From the NCBI GenBank assembly GCA_013396655.1, contig WBMV01009271.1, forward strand, positions 964,314 to 1,028,313: a stretch of DNA of 64,000 nucleotides. Reading direction: 5' to 3'. Shown one piece after another: positions 26,581 to 40,217 of the stretch. A program made the position numbers and the translations under genes. The first letter of the stretch is position 1; each line of letters starts with the position of its first letter. Below the pieces are notes generated by a model. The model saw only the letters and a list, made by a program, of their open reading frames with translations. It searched no databases and was not told the origin of the DNA. Source of the DNA: Campylorhamphus procurvoides. Its lineage: Eukaryota; Chordata; Aves; Passeriformes; Dendrocolaptidae.

Positions 26581-29500
26581 ATTTGTTCCTGGAAGTATTT
26601 TTTTCTGATAGACTGCATTTCTTTCCTAAATTAAGAATTCTGAAGTCTTCTGCAGCCTGTAGATCTTCTCATCACCTAAATTTGAGAAATTATTTCTCTC
26701 TGTCTATTAAATTAGCCTCTCAAACTCCACTGTCACACTCAGCTCTGTGAGAAACATTATAGATGTCATTATTGCATACACCATCTGAACGTGGAGAAAT
26801 GAAAACCACCAGAAAAGGATCTTTCTGTCTTTTTAATGATGTTTGCCCTCGTAACACATAAGGCTACTGCAATAGCAGGATGTGAGTTCCTGACCGAAAC
26901 TGCAGTGGTGAAGGGATTGCCAGGAAAGTCTTGTGTCATATGTACTGGACTGTTATGAAATTAAATGAAATCAAAATTCCCACAAGGCATGAAGCTCTAG
27001 GAGAACAGCCTTGAGCAAAAGCAGTGTTTCGTGAGAGATCCAAACTCCTTAGGCCACTAAGTACTTCTAGGAATACCAATATCCAGTCCACCAGGGAACT
27101 GTAGCCCTGCCTTGCAACTCCAGGAAGTAGCCTAGTCAAAGGATGCTTAGAAGCATTTGGCATCAGGTGAATGAGTCCCAGACTAGCAGAATAGTTAACA
27201 TAGGAAAAAAAATTAATCCAGGACCAAGAGTGTCCTGTTCTGAAAGGCTTTTGGTAACCTAATATTAGAATGCAATAAATATACTTGTAGTTTGCTTTTT
27301 TTCAAACTGACAGTATAAAACAAAGGGAAACATTTTTGTTTCAAGAGTTGTATAAAATCAGTTTCAGAAACCTAGGAATCTTAAAATTCCTGCTAAATGA
27401 TACTTTTTGAGAAACACAAGGAAAATGTTCTTTTTGTAGAGTAATGCTAGGAGATTTGTGTAGGCCCAAGCTCCCAGACCTTTACCTTGACTGTCACTAA
27501 GGGCATTCATGTGAGATCCAGCACTCCCAACAGAGAGGTTTTTACTTTTCTGTTGGGATTCAAACGTCTCTCCAACAGATCTAGAAAGAGGTAAATACTG
27601 TTACAGCCCTATTATCTGAGCCATGAAAAATAATTGTGTTTCTTCAGTCATCAAAGGTTACTAGTTGTTCAACAGGGTTTTTTAATTCCCCTCTTATCAG
27701 TGTCTTGAGAACCAAAAACCACGTTACAACTATGAAATACAGTAATAAAACTGTAAATTTAGCAGGAAAAACGTTGATGTTAAAAACAAATAAATTAGGC
27801 AAAACATTCCCTTTAAACATATTTAATCTAATTAAAATAATTGCAGATAGGATCTGTGATAACATTGGTGGTGTTTTCTTTCTCTTCCTTTCTTTGAAAA
27901 GAAGAAAAAATGTTCAACAATTTTTGCTTCTGGTTAATTTATTCTCACATCTTGTTTTTCCAAAGGATTCTGCCTTTCATTCCTTCTATATTATTCCTTC
28001 TATACTATTCCTTATTAGTACACTGCAGTGAAATTTTACAAAAAATACTAATGTCTGCTTGCATAGCACCTGTCACCTGGAATTCTATTAAATAAATTCC
28101 ACAGATACAGATGGAAACCTAAACAGAATACAAATTTGCTGGTGCAGCAGGCATCTTTAATAGTCTGTAGATTTTCTAACTTTTCAATGTTACCAAAATG
28201 TCTTTCAAACTCAAGAGAGAAGAGACTTTCTGAGAAAAAATCAGTTGCAGGTTGAAATTGTTCTTCACTGGCTTGTAGCCCCTCATATTAAAATACATTA
28301 TCCCTTTATTCACCGAGTAGTCTTGATTTTTGCCATTCATTCTAATGTTGAAAAACTGTAACATTCAAGTTTCTTTCTGTTTTATCAGTGTAACTAAACT
28401 TTGGCTCTATGGCTCCTAAATCACAAGGTAATCAATTGAGCCTCCTGTAAAACAAACAAGAGAAAAGTTTGCCATTTTATGAGCTCACTGCATGCACAAG
28501 ACATCTCATTTAGAACACTTAGTAAACTCCACTCTAATGAAATTTAGCATTTGAAAACTGGACTGGCTGCTAATGGTCAAAAAATAGACAAGTCCCTTCT
28601 GGAGTAAATTTGCCTACAAAATGCCATCTATTGAGGTTTTCTTGAAGCAACTGCTTGTCTTCGTCCATCAGGAATATCAGATGTCAGTTTGTTGGGAGTA
28701 ATTATAAGAAAGCTTGCATTTATAAAATTACAGTGTTAACCCTGTAAATTATCTGTCAAATGTATACATTCTAAACCTCTGTCAAATAAGTTTTAATAGG
28801 ATATATGCAAATCCTCAGAATGCAAATCTAAAACTGTCAGATTGCTGATGTTATTTCAAATCTACTTCCTTTTCTTTCATAATTCTGAGTCAAGGGGAAA
28901 CAGTTCTTTGCAAATTGAGGCAGTCTCAAGGGGCACACGGGGGATAAAACACAGCTGGCATTTACATGGCACCACAGTGAAGCATATTTTCTGTGCCAGT
29001 GTATTACATATGTGACGTCTAAAAAATAATGAAGCAGAGAGAAGGTGACATTAGAGCGGAAACCATGTCCTGTAGGCTTATGAAATAAGGATAATATTGC
29101 AGAAAGAGAATAGGGACTGCTTATACCTTAATATTGTAAATGAAGTAGGATTTCAGTTTAACAAATACTGTTTATTATTAAATTCTTAAGGTACAAAGTG
29201 TGCATAGCACTGAAGCAATTTTTATGGTAAAGCAATTTAGAATTTTTTATTGAATATAAGCATTTTATGCTTCAATTCACCCAGAGAAGCATTAATTTTT
29301 TTCTCTTTGTGAACTTCTGAGCTTTGACATTTGACACTCTGGAATAAATGGGCTAGCTGGTAAACTGGTTTAAGCCACTAGAATTGTGTCAGTTTTCAGA
29401 AAGTTGTAGCAGTTAGACAGCTAAAATAGTAGAGACTGTTATCTGTCTCTCAGCAAATGTGAAATGATCAAGGAAGGTTCCTTTGTGGTAGTATATTTTC

Positions 29501-32408
29501 TAGTGTCTGTTTTAGGGAGAGGTAGAAGAATATCAGACTTAATTGTCCTGAATTTGCTCTGACATACACAGTCAAAATCATGCATCTGGGGTGTTCTGTG
29601 TCTAAACCAAGAGGGTGAACCATAAAGCTCTTCTCAAAGCAACATATATGGAATATATACACTGTGAACACCTTGGCTTAATTTCTAGAAGCCATGCATT
29701 TGACTGTGAAGCTTTGCTGAATGTCTGGGTATGAGAGCGTCCCTGCCATTATGTACAACCAAGAAAGCTTTCTTTTAAGGGTACCATGCACTTGGACCTT
29801 ACCTGGACATTCAGATCTGGAAGAGGTATATCAGGTAGCAGAAATCCCACTGTTCCCTACCTCTGATTTCCCATACGTTTTGCATCCTACTTTTTCATAT
29901 ATAAATGAAAGCAAAAAGCAGAGGTCTCTGCCTGTGACTGGCTATGCAAAGGAATGTAGATCATTCTCAGAAAACTATGGAAAACTGAATGGCTTTGGAG
30001 TAGGTTGACAAGTAAAAAACTGGAGTGGCAGGAAAGATTGTATAATAATATATAGCCTCAGAGTCAGCCCAAAACTGTCTGAATTGGAACTGAAATGGCA
30101 ATTTCATAGTTCAGTTCTCGGCAAAGACAATATATCTAAAAAATATCCCAGATAATGATCATCTGGCGTAAAACCCTGACCTTTGTGTCTGTAGACTGGT
30201 TCTTCATCAGTGCAATGTTTTTATGACCATCCATGTCTGTAAATTCTTGTTCTCAAGGGTTTTTTAGGTTAGTAGAGCATACAGGGCTGGAGAATGTGTT
30301 CTTGGATTATTACAATGTAAAATTATTTAATCTTTTGAAATCTTACTAACACGAAGAAGAATTTTTATTCTTGCCCTGGTACCTACCTAGAATCTCCTCA
30401 GCTTCTAATAATAATAATATCTGTATGTGATTGTGTTAGTGTTGTATACACACCAGATTTACCAAGTGTCTTAATAACAGTTGTGAAGAAAAAGACCAGT
30501 CTGAATGGATTGTAACTTTCTCCGAAAACCTTGTTAAACTTTCCACTGTTAAACTCTCTCCATTGTAAACTTCCTCTAAGGTCAGGTTTTGAGGCATAAG
30601 GAGCTGTTTCATTACTAAAATTTCCAGTAAAAAGTTAAGCCTCAGAAACCTGATGGCAGTTATTCTTGAAAGCTGGAAGAATGTTTCTCATAACGGTGTT
30701 TAAGTCTAACTTAAAAGAGTAATACATTAAAATCTACCCTTTGAGATTTAAAGTTGCATTTCAAGTTTCTTGAAAAGCTCAGATTTGCTGATATCTTTAA
30801 ATATTCAAGACAGCCAGTTTTAATTTGAAACCTTCTAGTTCTGTCTTTGCAGTGATCATTACTGTGATTCTTATGTTATTCAAGTGTTGTAGTTTGAAAA
30901 CTTCTATTTTAAATGAACACAATTCATAAAAATTAAATTATGCAAAGCTCAAGGTGCAATTTTTGTGCAGTCTATCGATTTGCCAGTGCTAAAAATGGGA
31001 CATGTGAGTAATTTGGTTTAATCTTCACAATAGAGGCATTCAGCTGTTTTGAACATAAAAAGCCAGTCAGCATCTTATATAAACTTGTATGCAAAGAGAG
31101 AAAAAAAAGTATGCTCATTAAAGGCTTAATTCTCTCTTACTTGAAATACAGGTCAGATTTGATCCTGTACTGTTCTGATGCACGTTTCATATTGAGATAA
31201 ACCTTTTTCATAATTCTATTAAAAAAACCCAAAAAGATTTTTGAGAAAAGATTAATAATTATGCCAATTAACATTTTTGCCTCCAGATGAACCCACCGTT
31301 GCAGGTTGTTGATATTCTTTATCCTTGTAAGAATGTGCAGTTGAATTCTTTAATAAGCATGTATTTGTATGTATAAATATTTTTAATTCCTACTTTGAAC
31401 AAGCACTTAAATTGCTTTTATGTAAATATTGCCATTTATTTTGCATGCAGTTGCACGTTTTTGAGCATTTTCAAAATATATGCTCTATTTAAAACTGTTC
31501 ACTTGAAGGCAAATTCCATTTCATGCTTCAGATAGTTGTGTGAGTCAACTATCCTGAAATTTTCTATATTTATAAAAATATAATAATTTTTCTTTTAAAA
31601 TCTTACTTATTTATACTTAAATATATTGCTAATGTATACTTTTAACATTACAGTTTCTGATATATTTGAAATCTAGGAGACTGAATCTCTGTTACTTTTG
31701 AAATGCCATAAAGCTTTTTCTATTCTTCTTTTAAAAGGCTTTTCAAAATATAAATGTTTCAATGTTTGATTGGAAACACCTGAAGTTTTCACACAAATTT
31801 AAAAATTATAAGATCCCTTCTTTCATCCCAGTCCCAACTGTTCTTTTTTTTGCCTCCTTTTTCTTTGCTTCTAGAGCTCATAAGACTGGTCGAATTGCCC
31901 AGTTTCATTGAGGTCTAGAGTTTACAAAAAAGAAAAGTGCCAAAGTGGGTAACAGAGAGAAAAGTAGATACAGGACCACAGCTGTCAACAGTTAGGATTT
32001 GAAAAAGCCTATGATTTGGGGAAGATTTTCACCTGCATAAGAGCAGAAATGTGATTAAGGAAACAGAATAATTAAAAAAAAAAATGAAACGTGAAGCATT
32101 GTTGTCTTTTCTAGTGTTGCTTTGACTGTTAACATAGAAATCGTGTATCTTCATTCATATATTTCTCTATAACCCTATCTCTGGAAATGGTTTGTGCAAT
32201 CAAGTTTAGGTGTTTGTTGACTAAATGGTCATGTGGGGATTCTTCATAGCATCGCAACAGTTGTAGTATTTGTGGATGCATTTGCAGAATAATCCCAATC
32301 TTGAATTTTGTTACCCCCTTTTATCCACCATTTCTCATGAAACATATCCATATAAGAGGAATACACAGTTAGGAAGATTCAAATTCGTAACATTAAAGAG
32401 TATGAAAT
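26581..32408. other. gene-free AT-rich sequence
   Basis: No gene is recognised. Notable small features are a 14-bp tandem duplication at 27979-28014, two perfect octamers (ATGCAAAT) 15 bp apart at 28805-28812 and 28820-28827, and a short (AAT)n at 30406-30419. The ORF at 29721-30008 has no recognisable domain or flanking splice structure. Confidence 0.65.
27979..28014 (+). repeat. 14-bp imperfect tandem duplication
   Basis: The unit ATTCCTTCTATATT is followed by ATTCCTTCTATACT and then a partial ATTCCTTA, giving about 2.5 copies. It is a simple local duplication. Confidence 0.85.
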
Positions 32409-32432
32409 GATTTATATATATATATATAAATC
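32409..32432. repeat. perfect 24-bp AT palindrome around (TA)n
   Basis: The 24 bases from GATTTATA to TATAAATC are their own reverse complement. The centre is an alternating TA run. It could extrude as a cruciform or simply be an interrupted (TA)n microsatellite with matching flanks. Confidence 0.9.
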
Positions 32433-35400
32433 CTATCTCTGAGAGACAGAAATGTTTTATATGCTATTCTTAAATTGTAATCTGATTTAACTGCAGCTGC
32501 AATTGAGCTGCAGTTGCATTTTAAATCCAACAACATTTTTAACTACCTCTTGAAAATCCTAAATCAACTCAAAGCACCTAGAGTTGCTTAACTTTTTATA
32601 CACAGATTTTTGCTGAGCAAGCACACATAATCCTTGCAAGGACTGTGTTTAAAGTAACTCAGTGTCCCTCACCACCTGTGATTCTCTGCATCATTATGCA
32701 CATTATTTGTCACACAATAATTTTTATTTTTCACACCAAACTTAAATTGTAAGCAATTGTGCACTCATACATAACAGGATATGGTAGCTGGCAGAATACA
32801 TAGGCTGCTGTACATCTCTCTACATGTTCTGCTATTGCTGTTGCAAACTATTGTGTTCTTGGGACTCCCTCCATCAATATGAAACTTCAGTTTCATTATG
32901 TGGCACTTTTTATTTTAAACAGGTACTTTATTTCCATTGTCCAGGAACTGACACCTGTGGAAAGTTTCAATTTAAAGGCACAGTGACACCAATTTTTACT
33001 GTTGCTACCCACCTAAGTTTGGACACGTGAAAGAAATGTCTACCAAGAAGCATGACAGAAAAAGGTTTCTCACAAGATAGTTTGTCCAAATGCATGCTAA
33101 AAGATTGGAAATTTTCAGTTCAGTCCTGTGTGCTATGCAATACTAGCATATATACAGCATTTATTCAAAATATGTTACTCACCTGTTTCATGTAATTGTT
33201 CTAGGATACTTTGTTTTGGAAAAGTGCTGAAAGTTGCAGCAGCTCAGAACATATCATCATAAATGTATTCCCAGACTGAAGATACTTCAGGTACTTGATT
33301 GGGATCAAATAACTTGTCAAGTAATCAGTAGCAGAGACAGAAATAAAAGGAGGGAATCTGTGATTCTAGCCCCCTACTGCAACTCCTGAAATGCATGCTT
33401 GAAAATAAAACCTTACTGGGAGCATACTTTCTTGTATGAGTTCATATGAGTAAATAGTTTCACCATCTTTAGAAACGCAATTTATATCTCAGGTGTTTGC
33501 TGCTCATCTTTCCACAGATCATTAAGGTGTGAATTGAGAGAAGTCCTCCTTTCCTCATCTTTGCTTTCTTTCCTCTACTCCAGCGCCCATTCTCTGGTGA
33601 TTGACTTCTGGGATTACCTCTGGAGGGATCATGTGAAATGTTGCTTTTGTAAAGTTCTTGGAAAATTAATGAAAGCTTTCTGTAATCTGCAGAACTCTAG
33701 ATACTTTGAAATATTTTTATATCTTGTTTTTCTTTTGAATACTAATGACTTTGCTGGCATTGACGTGAAGGAATACACTTTTATAAGTCTCTAGATCTCA
33801 TGTCTCTAAATTGTACTTGCTGAAAGACTGTCAATTTCTGTACACAACATAGAGATTGAAAGCAAGGCTGTAACTCTGCTTTGGTTTTCTGCTGATGACA
33901 TAAACCACAAAAGCTTGTTGGTTTATGAACAGCAGCAACAACACTATACAATATTGAATTATTACTTGTATACTTAATTAGACATTAAGTGGGGCTCCCA
34001 CAATCCAAAAATAATATGAACTTGTACTGTCCAATTTAATTGCAAAGAGACAAATGAAGACTACTTAATGAGTTGCATAAAATCAAAATGGTTGACTAGT
34101 CTGTGACATGCCACCTAAAACAAATATGTGGCTAGTTTAGACCAAAAAAAAATTCAAATTATGTTTAATAACTTTTCTGTTGGCAGCTTCTTTCCTTCTT
34201 CTCTGTCTTCATCTAGAAGAGACATTTCCAAAAGTAGAATTCTGTTATAACAGACTAAGATTGTAAATAGCTGGTGCTGAGGCATCCTTCCTTTAAATAT
34301 ATTTGAGACAATTGGTGACATCCCAGCAGTGCCAGCTAATATTAAAGCCACCTCTGTAACTGCATAAGGTGATATAATATAGTATCTTCTTGAGAATATT
34401 CCTTTCCAAGTTCTTCGTTCTCCTGCACAGATTTCTAAACCAGTATGTAGGAAATAAGTGACATTTGCCAAATAAAACCAAATTCCTAACCAAGTTATCT
34501 TTTGTACATCCTGGCAGCAGTGAGGGGCAGGGAGGGAGGGAAAGCACGCTTTTTGTATTGGATCTTATTATCTTCATCTTAGGTGAGAAATATGCAGCAA
34601 GCTTAGCAGAGTGTTCTAGCAGAAAATGGTCTTGTAGCAGAAATTCGGTGGAAAAATTAATTGTATGTGATTAATGCAGTTTATCCATTAATCCTCTCAG
34701 TATGTGACTGTTAGTATAGTCCGTACTTGGGCATGAAAGGCTCTTTTATCATTATTTGCATGGCAACATAGAAAGCCTTTGAATATTCTTTCATAACATG
34801 CCATTTATATTATATGCTTTATATTTTATATGCTACAGTGCTCTTGTTTGCCACTAGTCCCTATGATGCCAGTTATTAAATAGGCAATGAAGTTTGATTG
34901 GGAACCTTTTACCACTGGGTAATCTCAGTTACCAAAATACAAGTTCACCACAAGCTTGATTAGTAATGTTAGGGCGTTATATGGTTCTACTGAACCCTGC
35001 CTCTAGCTGAATCAATACATGGAAATAATTAATTTATTTATAGGATGTACAATAAACCCTATGATAACAAAATATTATAGACAATTTAAGAAATTTTAAA
35101 AACCCATGCTGTTACCACTTAAGTAAACAAGTTATATCTATATCACTCTCTTACTCCCTTTGTCAAACTGACTTTTCTGCAGAATCCAGACACACAATCT
35201 CATATTCTTTTTGCCCACCTACATTGCATTCTTTATAAAAGGGTATCTTCTGGAGAAAAACTTTGACTTTTATAGCTAATGATCTTTTTGGACTCCTCCA
35301 GGAAGTCTGGACCTTTTCACTCTGAAGTTATTTATTTCTTAATTATTCAGGTAATAGTTTGGAAACTTAACTAAAATAATAATTCTTTTCACTGCTTGGG

Positions 35401-35930
35401 TGCTGCAAACAGCATTTTGCTGGACAAGCTGTCATGTCATCAATCTGATCATTTAAAATTTCCCTCAAAGAGCAGCATTATTCTCCCTGTATCCCCTGAT
35501 GAGTCCTGGTAAAGTTTCTTGCTTAGCTTTAGATTTGATATCAACTGTAACCTTAACAGACTTAAGACAAATATGTTACTGGAATAATGTATATAGTTCA
35601 CTCTTCACTGAAGCTAAAAATGACAGTAATCAACAACTTTCTGAGGCAGCCACAAGCATGAAGTGCTTTGCCTCTCAGAGACCTTTCTCCTAGTCATTGT
35701 TAACACCTGTTAGCCATAGTCATTAGGAAGGTGCTTTGTGAGAAGCTGTAAACATCAGTGAAGAAGGATAACAATCTAAATAAAAAATTAGTGTTTTCTT
35801 GGATACAGGCAGAAAGGTATGCTTAATGAAACAGTGCTATAGCTCTTCAGGATAGGAAGTGTTTTAATTAATCAAAGTTGATGACCAAGTTTGATGTCTC
35901 ATAAAAACTAAGAGATTTAGGGATTATGAT
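32433..35930. other. gene-free AT-rich sequence with one hairpin
   Basis: It contains the inverted repeat at 32489-32515 (10-bp arms AACTGCAGCT and AGCTGCAGTT, 7-nt loop) and a perfect inverse octamer (ATTTGCAT) at 34754-34761. No gene is recognised. The ORFs at 34154-34577 overlap one another in different frames and have no domain. Confidence 0.65.
32489..32515. repeat. inverted repeat, 10-bp perfect arms, 7-nt loop
   Basis: AACTGCAGCT at 32489-32498 is the exact reverse complement of AGCTGCAGTT at 32506-32515, separated by GCAATTG. It lies ~60 bp from the AT palindrome. No poly-T follows that would suggest a terminator, and it is too short for a microRNA precursor. Confidence 0.9.
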
Positions 35931-36550
35931 GAGATGGTTTGATTTTGTAGTTTTTACATAAAGTGAGGAACAGCAAAGTAGAAGGATAGCAAGGCAGAAA
36001 GCCTAAAAGGGTTCTTTAAAAAAAAAATAGTGATGGAGGCAAGCATCAGTTGTGAAGAGGGCAGGAAGGTAAGCAGAGAAAAGGAGCTAGTAGTAGTAGA
36101 GAAAGAGAGCTGACATGGTCAAAGCAGCAAAACACTAAAACAATCTTTGTACTGTATGAATGGGACAAGATTGTATTTTTCAAGAAGCCAGGAAAAGGAT
36201 AATGCTGTAATTGAGATGAAAAGTGTTGAACATCTGAATGGAAGTATTGCCTGTTTAAATTGAAAGGAGAGACCATACCTTAAAAATGTTATGCAGAAGA
36301 CATAGCCTAGATATTCCACTGACAGACAGCATTGTGTTGATATAATTGAAAAGGGAGGTAGAGGGAAAAGAAAGTGAGCTTGAATGGCAGAGAGAATTAT
36401 AGATGGATTAAAAGGTTTTTTAATGCTCAAGCAGATACAGCACAGTGGAGGTGGGGATAAATGTATGTAGTTGTAACAGCACCACATAACAAGGGAGAGC
36501 ACTATGCTTGAAGAAAGCTCTTCATTGCCAGGCTGCTTCTCCTTCATTAA
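35931..36550. other. purine-skewed block (+ strand A+G rich)
   Basis: For about 600 bp the + strand is dominated by A and G, with motifs such as GGCAGGAAGG, GAGAAAGAGAG and GGGAGGTAGAGGGAAAAG. This strand asymmetry suppresses stop codons on the minus strand and explains the longest open frame in the window (36119-36574, 151 codons). Its predicted product is merely Ser/Leu/Phe/Ile/Cys/Pro-rich with no domain. No gene is inferred. Confidence 0.6.
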
Positions 36551-39500
36551 ATTTATGTGTGAGAACAGGTGCATTAAAACACACTTTTTAACATTTTATA
36601 TACTAATGATGTGGGCAGATTTGAAGAGTAATCAAAACTGTATAAGAGAGAGGGGTCCATGCTCTCCATCACCTGCAGGTTGAATACTGGCCAGTTGTTC
36701 CCTGGAGTAAAAAAAGTGCTTGATTCTTTCTGAGATTTGGGATAATAGTCCTGAAATGCTAATTTAAAGTCCAGCTTGCCAAAAGAACAAAAAAACTTAT
36801 TAAACTAGAGAAGATTTTCACCTTTTCTGTAATGGTTGCATTAGTTTAATGTATTTGAAGCCCTGGTCTCTACCCAGCAACTGGTAATGTTTTCTGTGTA
36901 TGTTAATGTCAAACTGAAGCAATAAGGATCAGAATTTATGACAAGAATGCTTAGAGATGATGTGATTGTCATTCACGAATTAAGTAATTAAGGTCACACT
37001 TTCCCCAACACCCACCATCAGATGTAAGCTTCTGGAAGTGATTCTTAAATTAAAGTGCTCAAAAGAATTCAAAAAATTTGAGAAAACATTGTCTGGTTAT
37101 GAGTGAACTGTGTCACTGTCTTACAAAAGAACATGACAGTTGGGATTTATCAAGAGTTAGGAACTCGGTGCCTGAAATCTGAGAGAAATAGCAATCATAC
37201 TAATTTTACTAAATGCAGAGTTTGGTAGCATCATATGACTGACCTTTACACAAATAGATCAGTTAATATAATTATGAGTTCAACATAGTTTTCCCAGTAT
37301 ATTTCAATCAGTATTAGTTCTCTACCTCAGAATATTAGTCACACTGATTTATAGATAATTATTAATATTTTCACAATGTATAGAGAATGCAAAAATACAG
37401 GGGTTTCTTTGGTTTGTTTGTTTGGAGGGGTTTTTTTTTAGTGCAGAACCTTTATAAAATGCTGTACTCATGTGACTCAGGCTTACAATATTTGTTTTTA
37501 AGAAATCTGTGATTTTGGCACTAATCCCTTTAGTGTTTAGCAAGGCATGTTATTTACAGAGCCTGTAAATAAGATGTTTTGGAAATGTTAAAATACATTT
37601 GCAAATGCAGCCAGATTGGTTCCTCCTACAAATGGTGAGAATAATCAATAAACACTTAGATTTCTAAGTTTTCCCTAAGAGAACTAATTTGTTCTAAGAA
37701 ACAACTTGTGATTTTTCTGGTCCAGCACTCAATTGTAAGGTAAATCCTAGCTTTGCAGAGTCTGCAAATGCTTAGCTTACCTTGTAATGTAAAGGCGTTT
37801 TTGTGAACATGCAGTTTTCCTAGAAATTCCTATAGGCACTCAAGAGGCAACTGCTCAATCTGCTCTTCCATCAAGTGCAGGTCATAGAACATTATTTTAG
37901 ACATAAACACAGATAACAGAAAGAATAATGTTAAATCTTGATGGGTATTCCTGACCTGTAATGCCTTCCAAGGCACATGTAAAGTCATATATTAAAGGAG
38001 CGAACTCAAGCAGTTTGGTCATAAATATTCTGGCTTGAACTGATGAAATGACAGAATTTATAATCTGAAAGGATTTCTTTTTGTAGTTTAGGAATAGTAA
38101 CATTTTAGCCATTTCCTTCCTTTTGCCCCACATCAGGAAATTTCAGTGCTCATTAAAACCCTAAAAAACATCATAGAATTACTTGGAAAATGAATGAAAG
38201 TTAGGGCAGGAAAAAACACAATATTATACCAAAGTCATTAAAGCATCAGGTAGGCAAGAGACTTCTCATCATTTAAAGCTGATGTTTATGTAATCTGAAC
38301 CATGAGTTAGCTTTTTGGAAGTGTAAATAAAAAGCTTCTAAAATATAGATTAGCAGAACCTAGTCATCATCTGTTTAAGTATGTGGTAGACCTTTCTAAC
38401 TAGATGTATAAGATATATTCCTAGAATTAAATGTCACAGTAGCTAAATAAGCTAATGCGAGTGAATAACAAAGAATAAAAGTAAATGTCAGGGGATACTG
38501 TAAAGCTGCTATTTATTTTTTCCCAGGGCTTCTGTAATGTCATAATTGTAAAAGTAAACTTGAGAAGGTTATTTGATAGAAACCCTAAGGAGAAATAAGA
38601 GGTCTCACAATATTCTTTAGTGTGTATGAATTATATAGAACATACTATTGTCCTTCAGCCTAAAATAAGCTGAAATAATTTATTAACCATTAAAATATTG
38701 AAAACCATCCAGGGATTTTGGTTCTACTTTTCCTTCTTAAAAATCTAATATTTTATATTAATAGTACAGAGTATATTTGGTTCCACATTGGCATTTATGG
38801 CAATGTCTTGTATCAAGGGTCATTTTCGCTAAGCAACAACCTTTCAGAAGTTGTTTAGAAGGGTAATCTTCACAATAGACTTCTAAAAAACTGTTGCATT
38901 AACATTTGCAGCAAATAGCATTCTAGAAAGTGACTTTCATCTTCTGCTCATTCTGTAAACATTCGTTTACAAGGACATGTATTTACAATGAATGCTGTTG
39001 AGACTGGCTGACTCTATATAGAACTCTCCACTACAGAACAAAGATTTCTTACCATTGGATAGTGTATGCTATATTCATGACAGCCTGAAGAAAGAGATAC
39101 ATGTTTTTTCTGAGTTGTCACAGTTGAACAGAAATTCTCTTCAAAGGTAACCTCGTTGGGCCCAAATGTGTATTTACAGATTTCAAGATTTGATCTTTCA
39201 GAAGTAGTAATTGCTTGAAACATCTTTCACCTTTTTTTTTTTAGTAAATTTTACTTCATGTTTTCAGTTGTCTTTAGTTAAAAATGATTGACCTAACAAC
39301 GACTAACATCCACTAGATATTTAAAAATCTATATGTTTCAGAGCTAACAGAGATCTTGAATACTTGTCCGGTATTAAAAAAAATGGTGTGCATACTGCAT
39401 CCTCAAATCTCTGAGCACAACTACATAGACGCATGCAATGTCAGATGTATCTGCAATGAATATGGAGAAATGAATGAAGAAAATACTATTCCAGGTGTTA

Positions 39501-40155
39501 ATACCTGTTTTTAATTTTACAAGACCTGAAGGTTTTTGGGAGAAATATGGTGAGTTGCAGAAATAACTGTTATTCCTCCTAGACTGACATACTTTAAATA
39601 CATTCCCCAGTGTTATGTTGCTATGCAAATTTTCATTGAACAGTTTTCATTCAAATATTTGAAATGTTAATGACTATGTTTTAAAAGATCTGTTTTGAAT
39701 TGTTTATTTAGGGGTTGATGCAAGTGTCCTTCTATCACTGATGTTACATAAAGTGTTCACCGCAAAAGCATGTAGAGGCATGTTTTTCTATTAAAGATTT
39801 TAAGGTATTGAAGATAGTAATTAGCTGACAACATTATAATATACTATAATGGAAACTCATTTTAGTTGCCCTTTCTGAGTCAGATCTATTTTAAATTTCA
39901 TGCTGAACTGATATTTCTATTTCTCTGTGTGGTCATTACTCACTGTATTGGCATTAGCAAATATGTTGTAGATCTGCCAGTCATTGTTCCAATAGGAAAA
40001 AAGTAAGAAATTACTAATAATCTGCAGGTCAGCTAAAGGATAATAATTATCCACAAAATGTCCAGTAGTAAACCTTCTTCCTCTTAAAGAATGACAGATA
40101 TAATTAAAATACAGTTAAAAAGATATAATAGCTATAAACATGCCCCACGCTAAAA
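36551..40155. other. gene-free AT-rich sequence
   Basis: No gene is recognised. A G/T low-complexity tract lies at 37405-37440. A weak CR1-like word at 38171 was considered and rejected. The rest is ordinary AT-rich sequence. Confidence 0.65.
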
Positions 40156-40217
40156 ATAGATAGAGAGACAGAGAGATAGAGAGAGAGATAGAGATATAGA
40201 GATAGATAGATAGATAA
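40156..40217 (+). repeat. (GATA)n/(GA)n compound microsatellite
   Basis: About 60 bp of GATA, GAGA and GACA units end in four consecutive GATA repeats before AGGC. It is impure, so moderate length polymorphism is expected. GATA cores also match GATA-factor sites, but that follows from the repeat itself. Confidence 0.95.

Noticed and set aside
29721..30008. 95-codon plus-strand ORF with fairly even amino-acid composition
   Set aside because: No recognisable motif, no consensus acceptor and donor pair around it, and no similarity to a known family.
36119..36574. 151-codon minus-strand ORF, the longest in the window
   Set aside because: It lies within a purine-skewed block that removes stop codons from the opposite strand. 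The product is Ser/Leu/Phe/Ile/Cys/Pro-rich with no domain, and no convincing splice or promoter context was seen.
38171..38212. TCATAGAATTACTTGGAAAATG, reminiscent of an inverted CR1 end
   Set aside because: Only the first ~10 bases fit. The diagnostic GGAAGGGACC-type block is absent.
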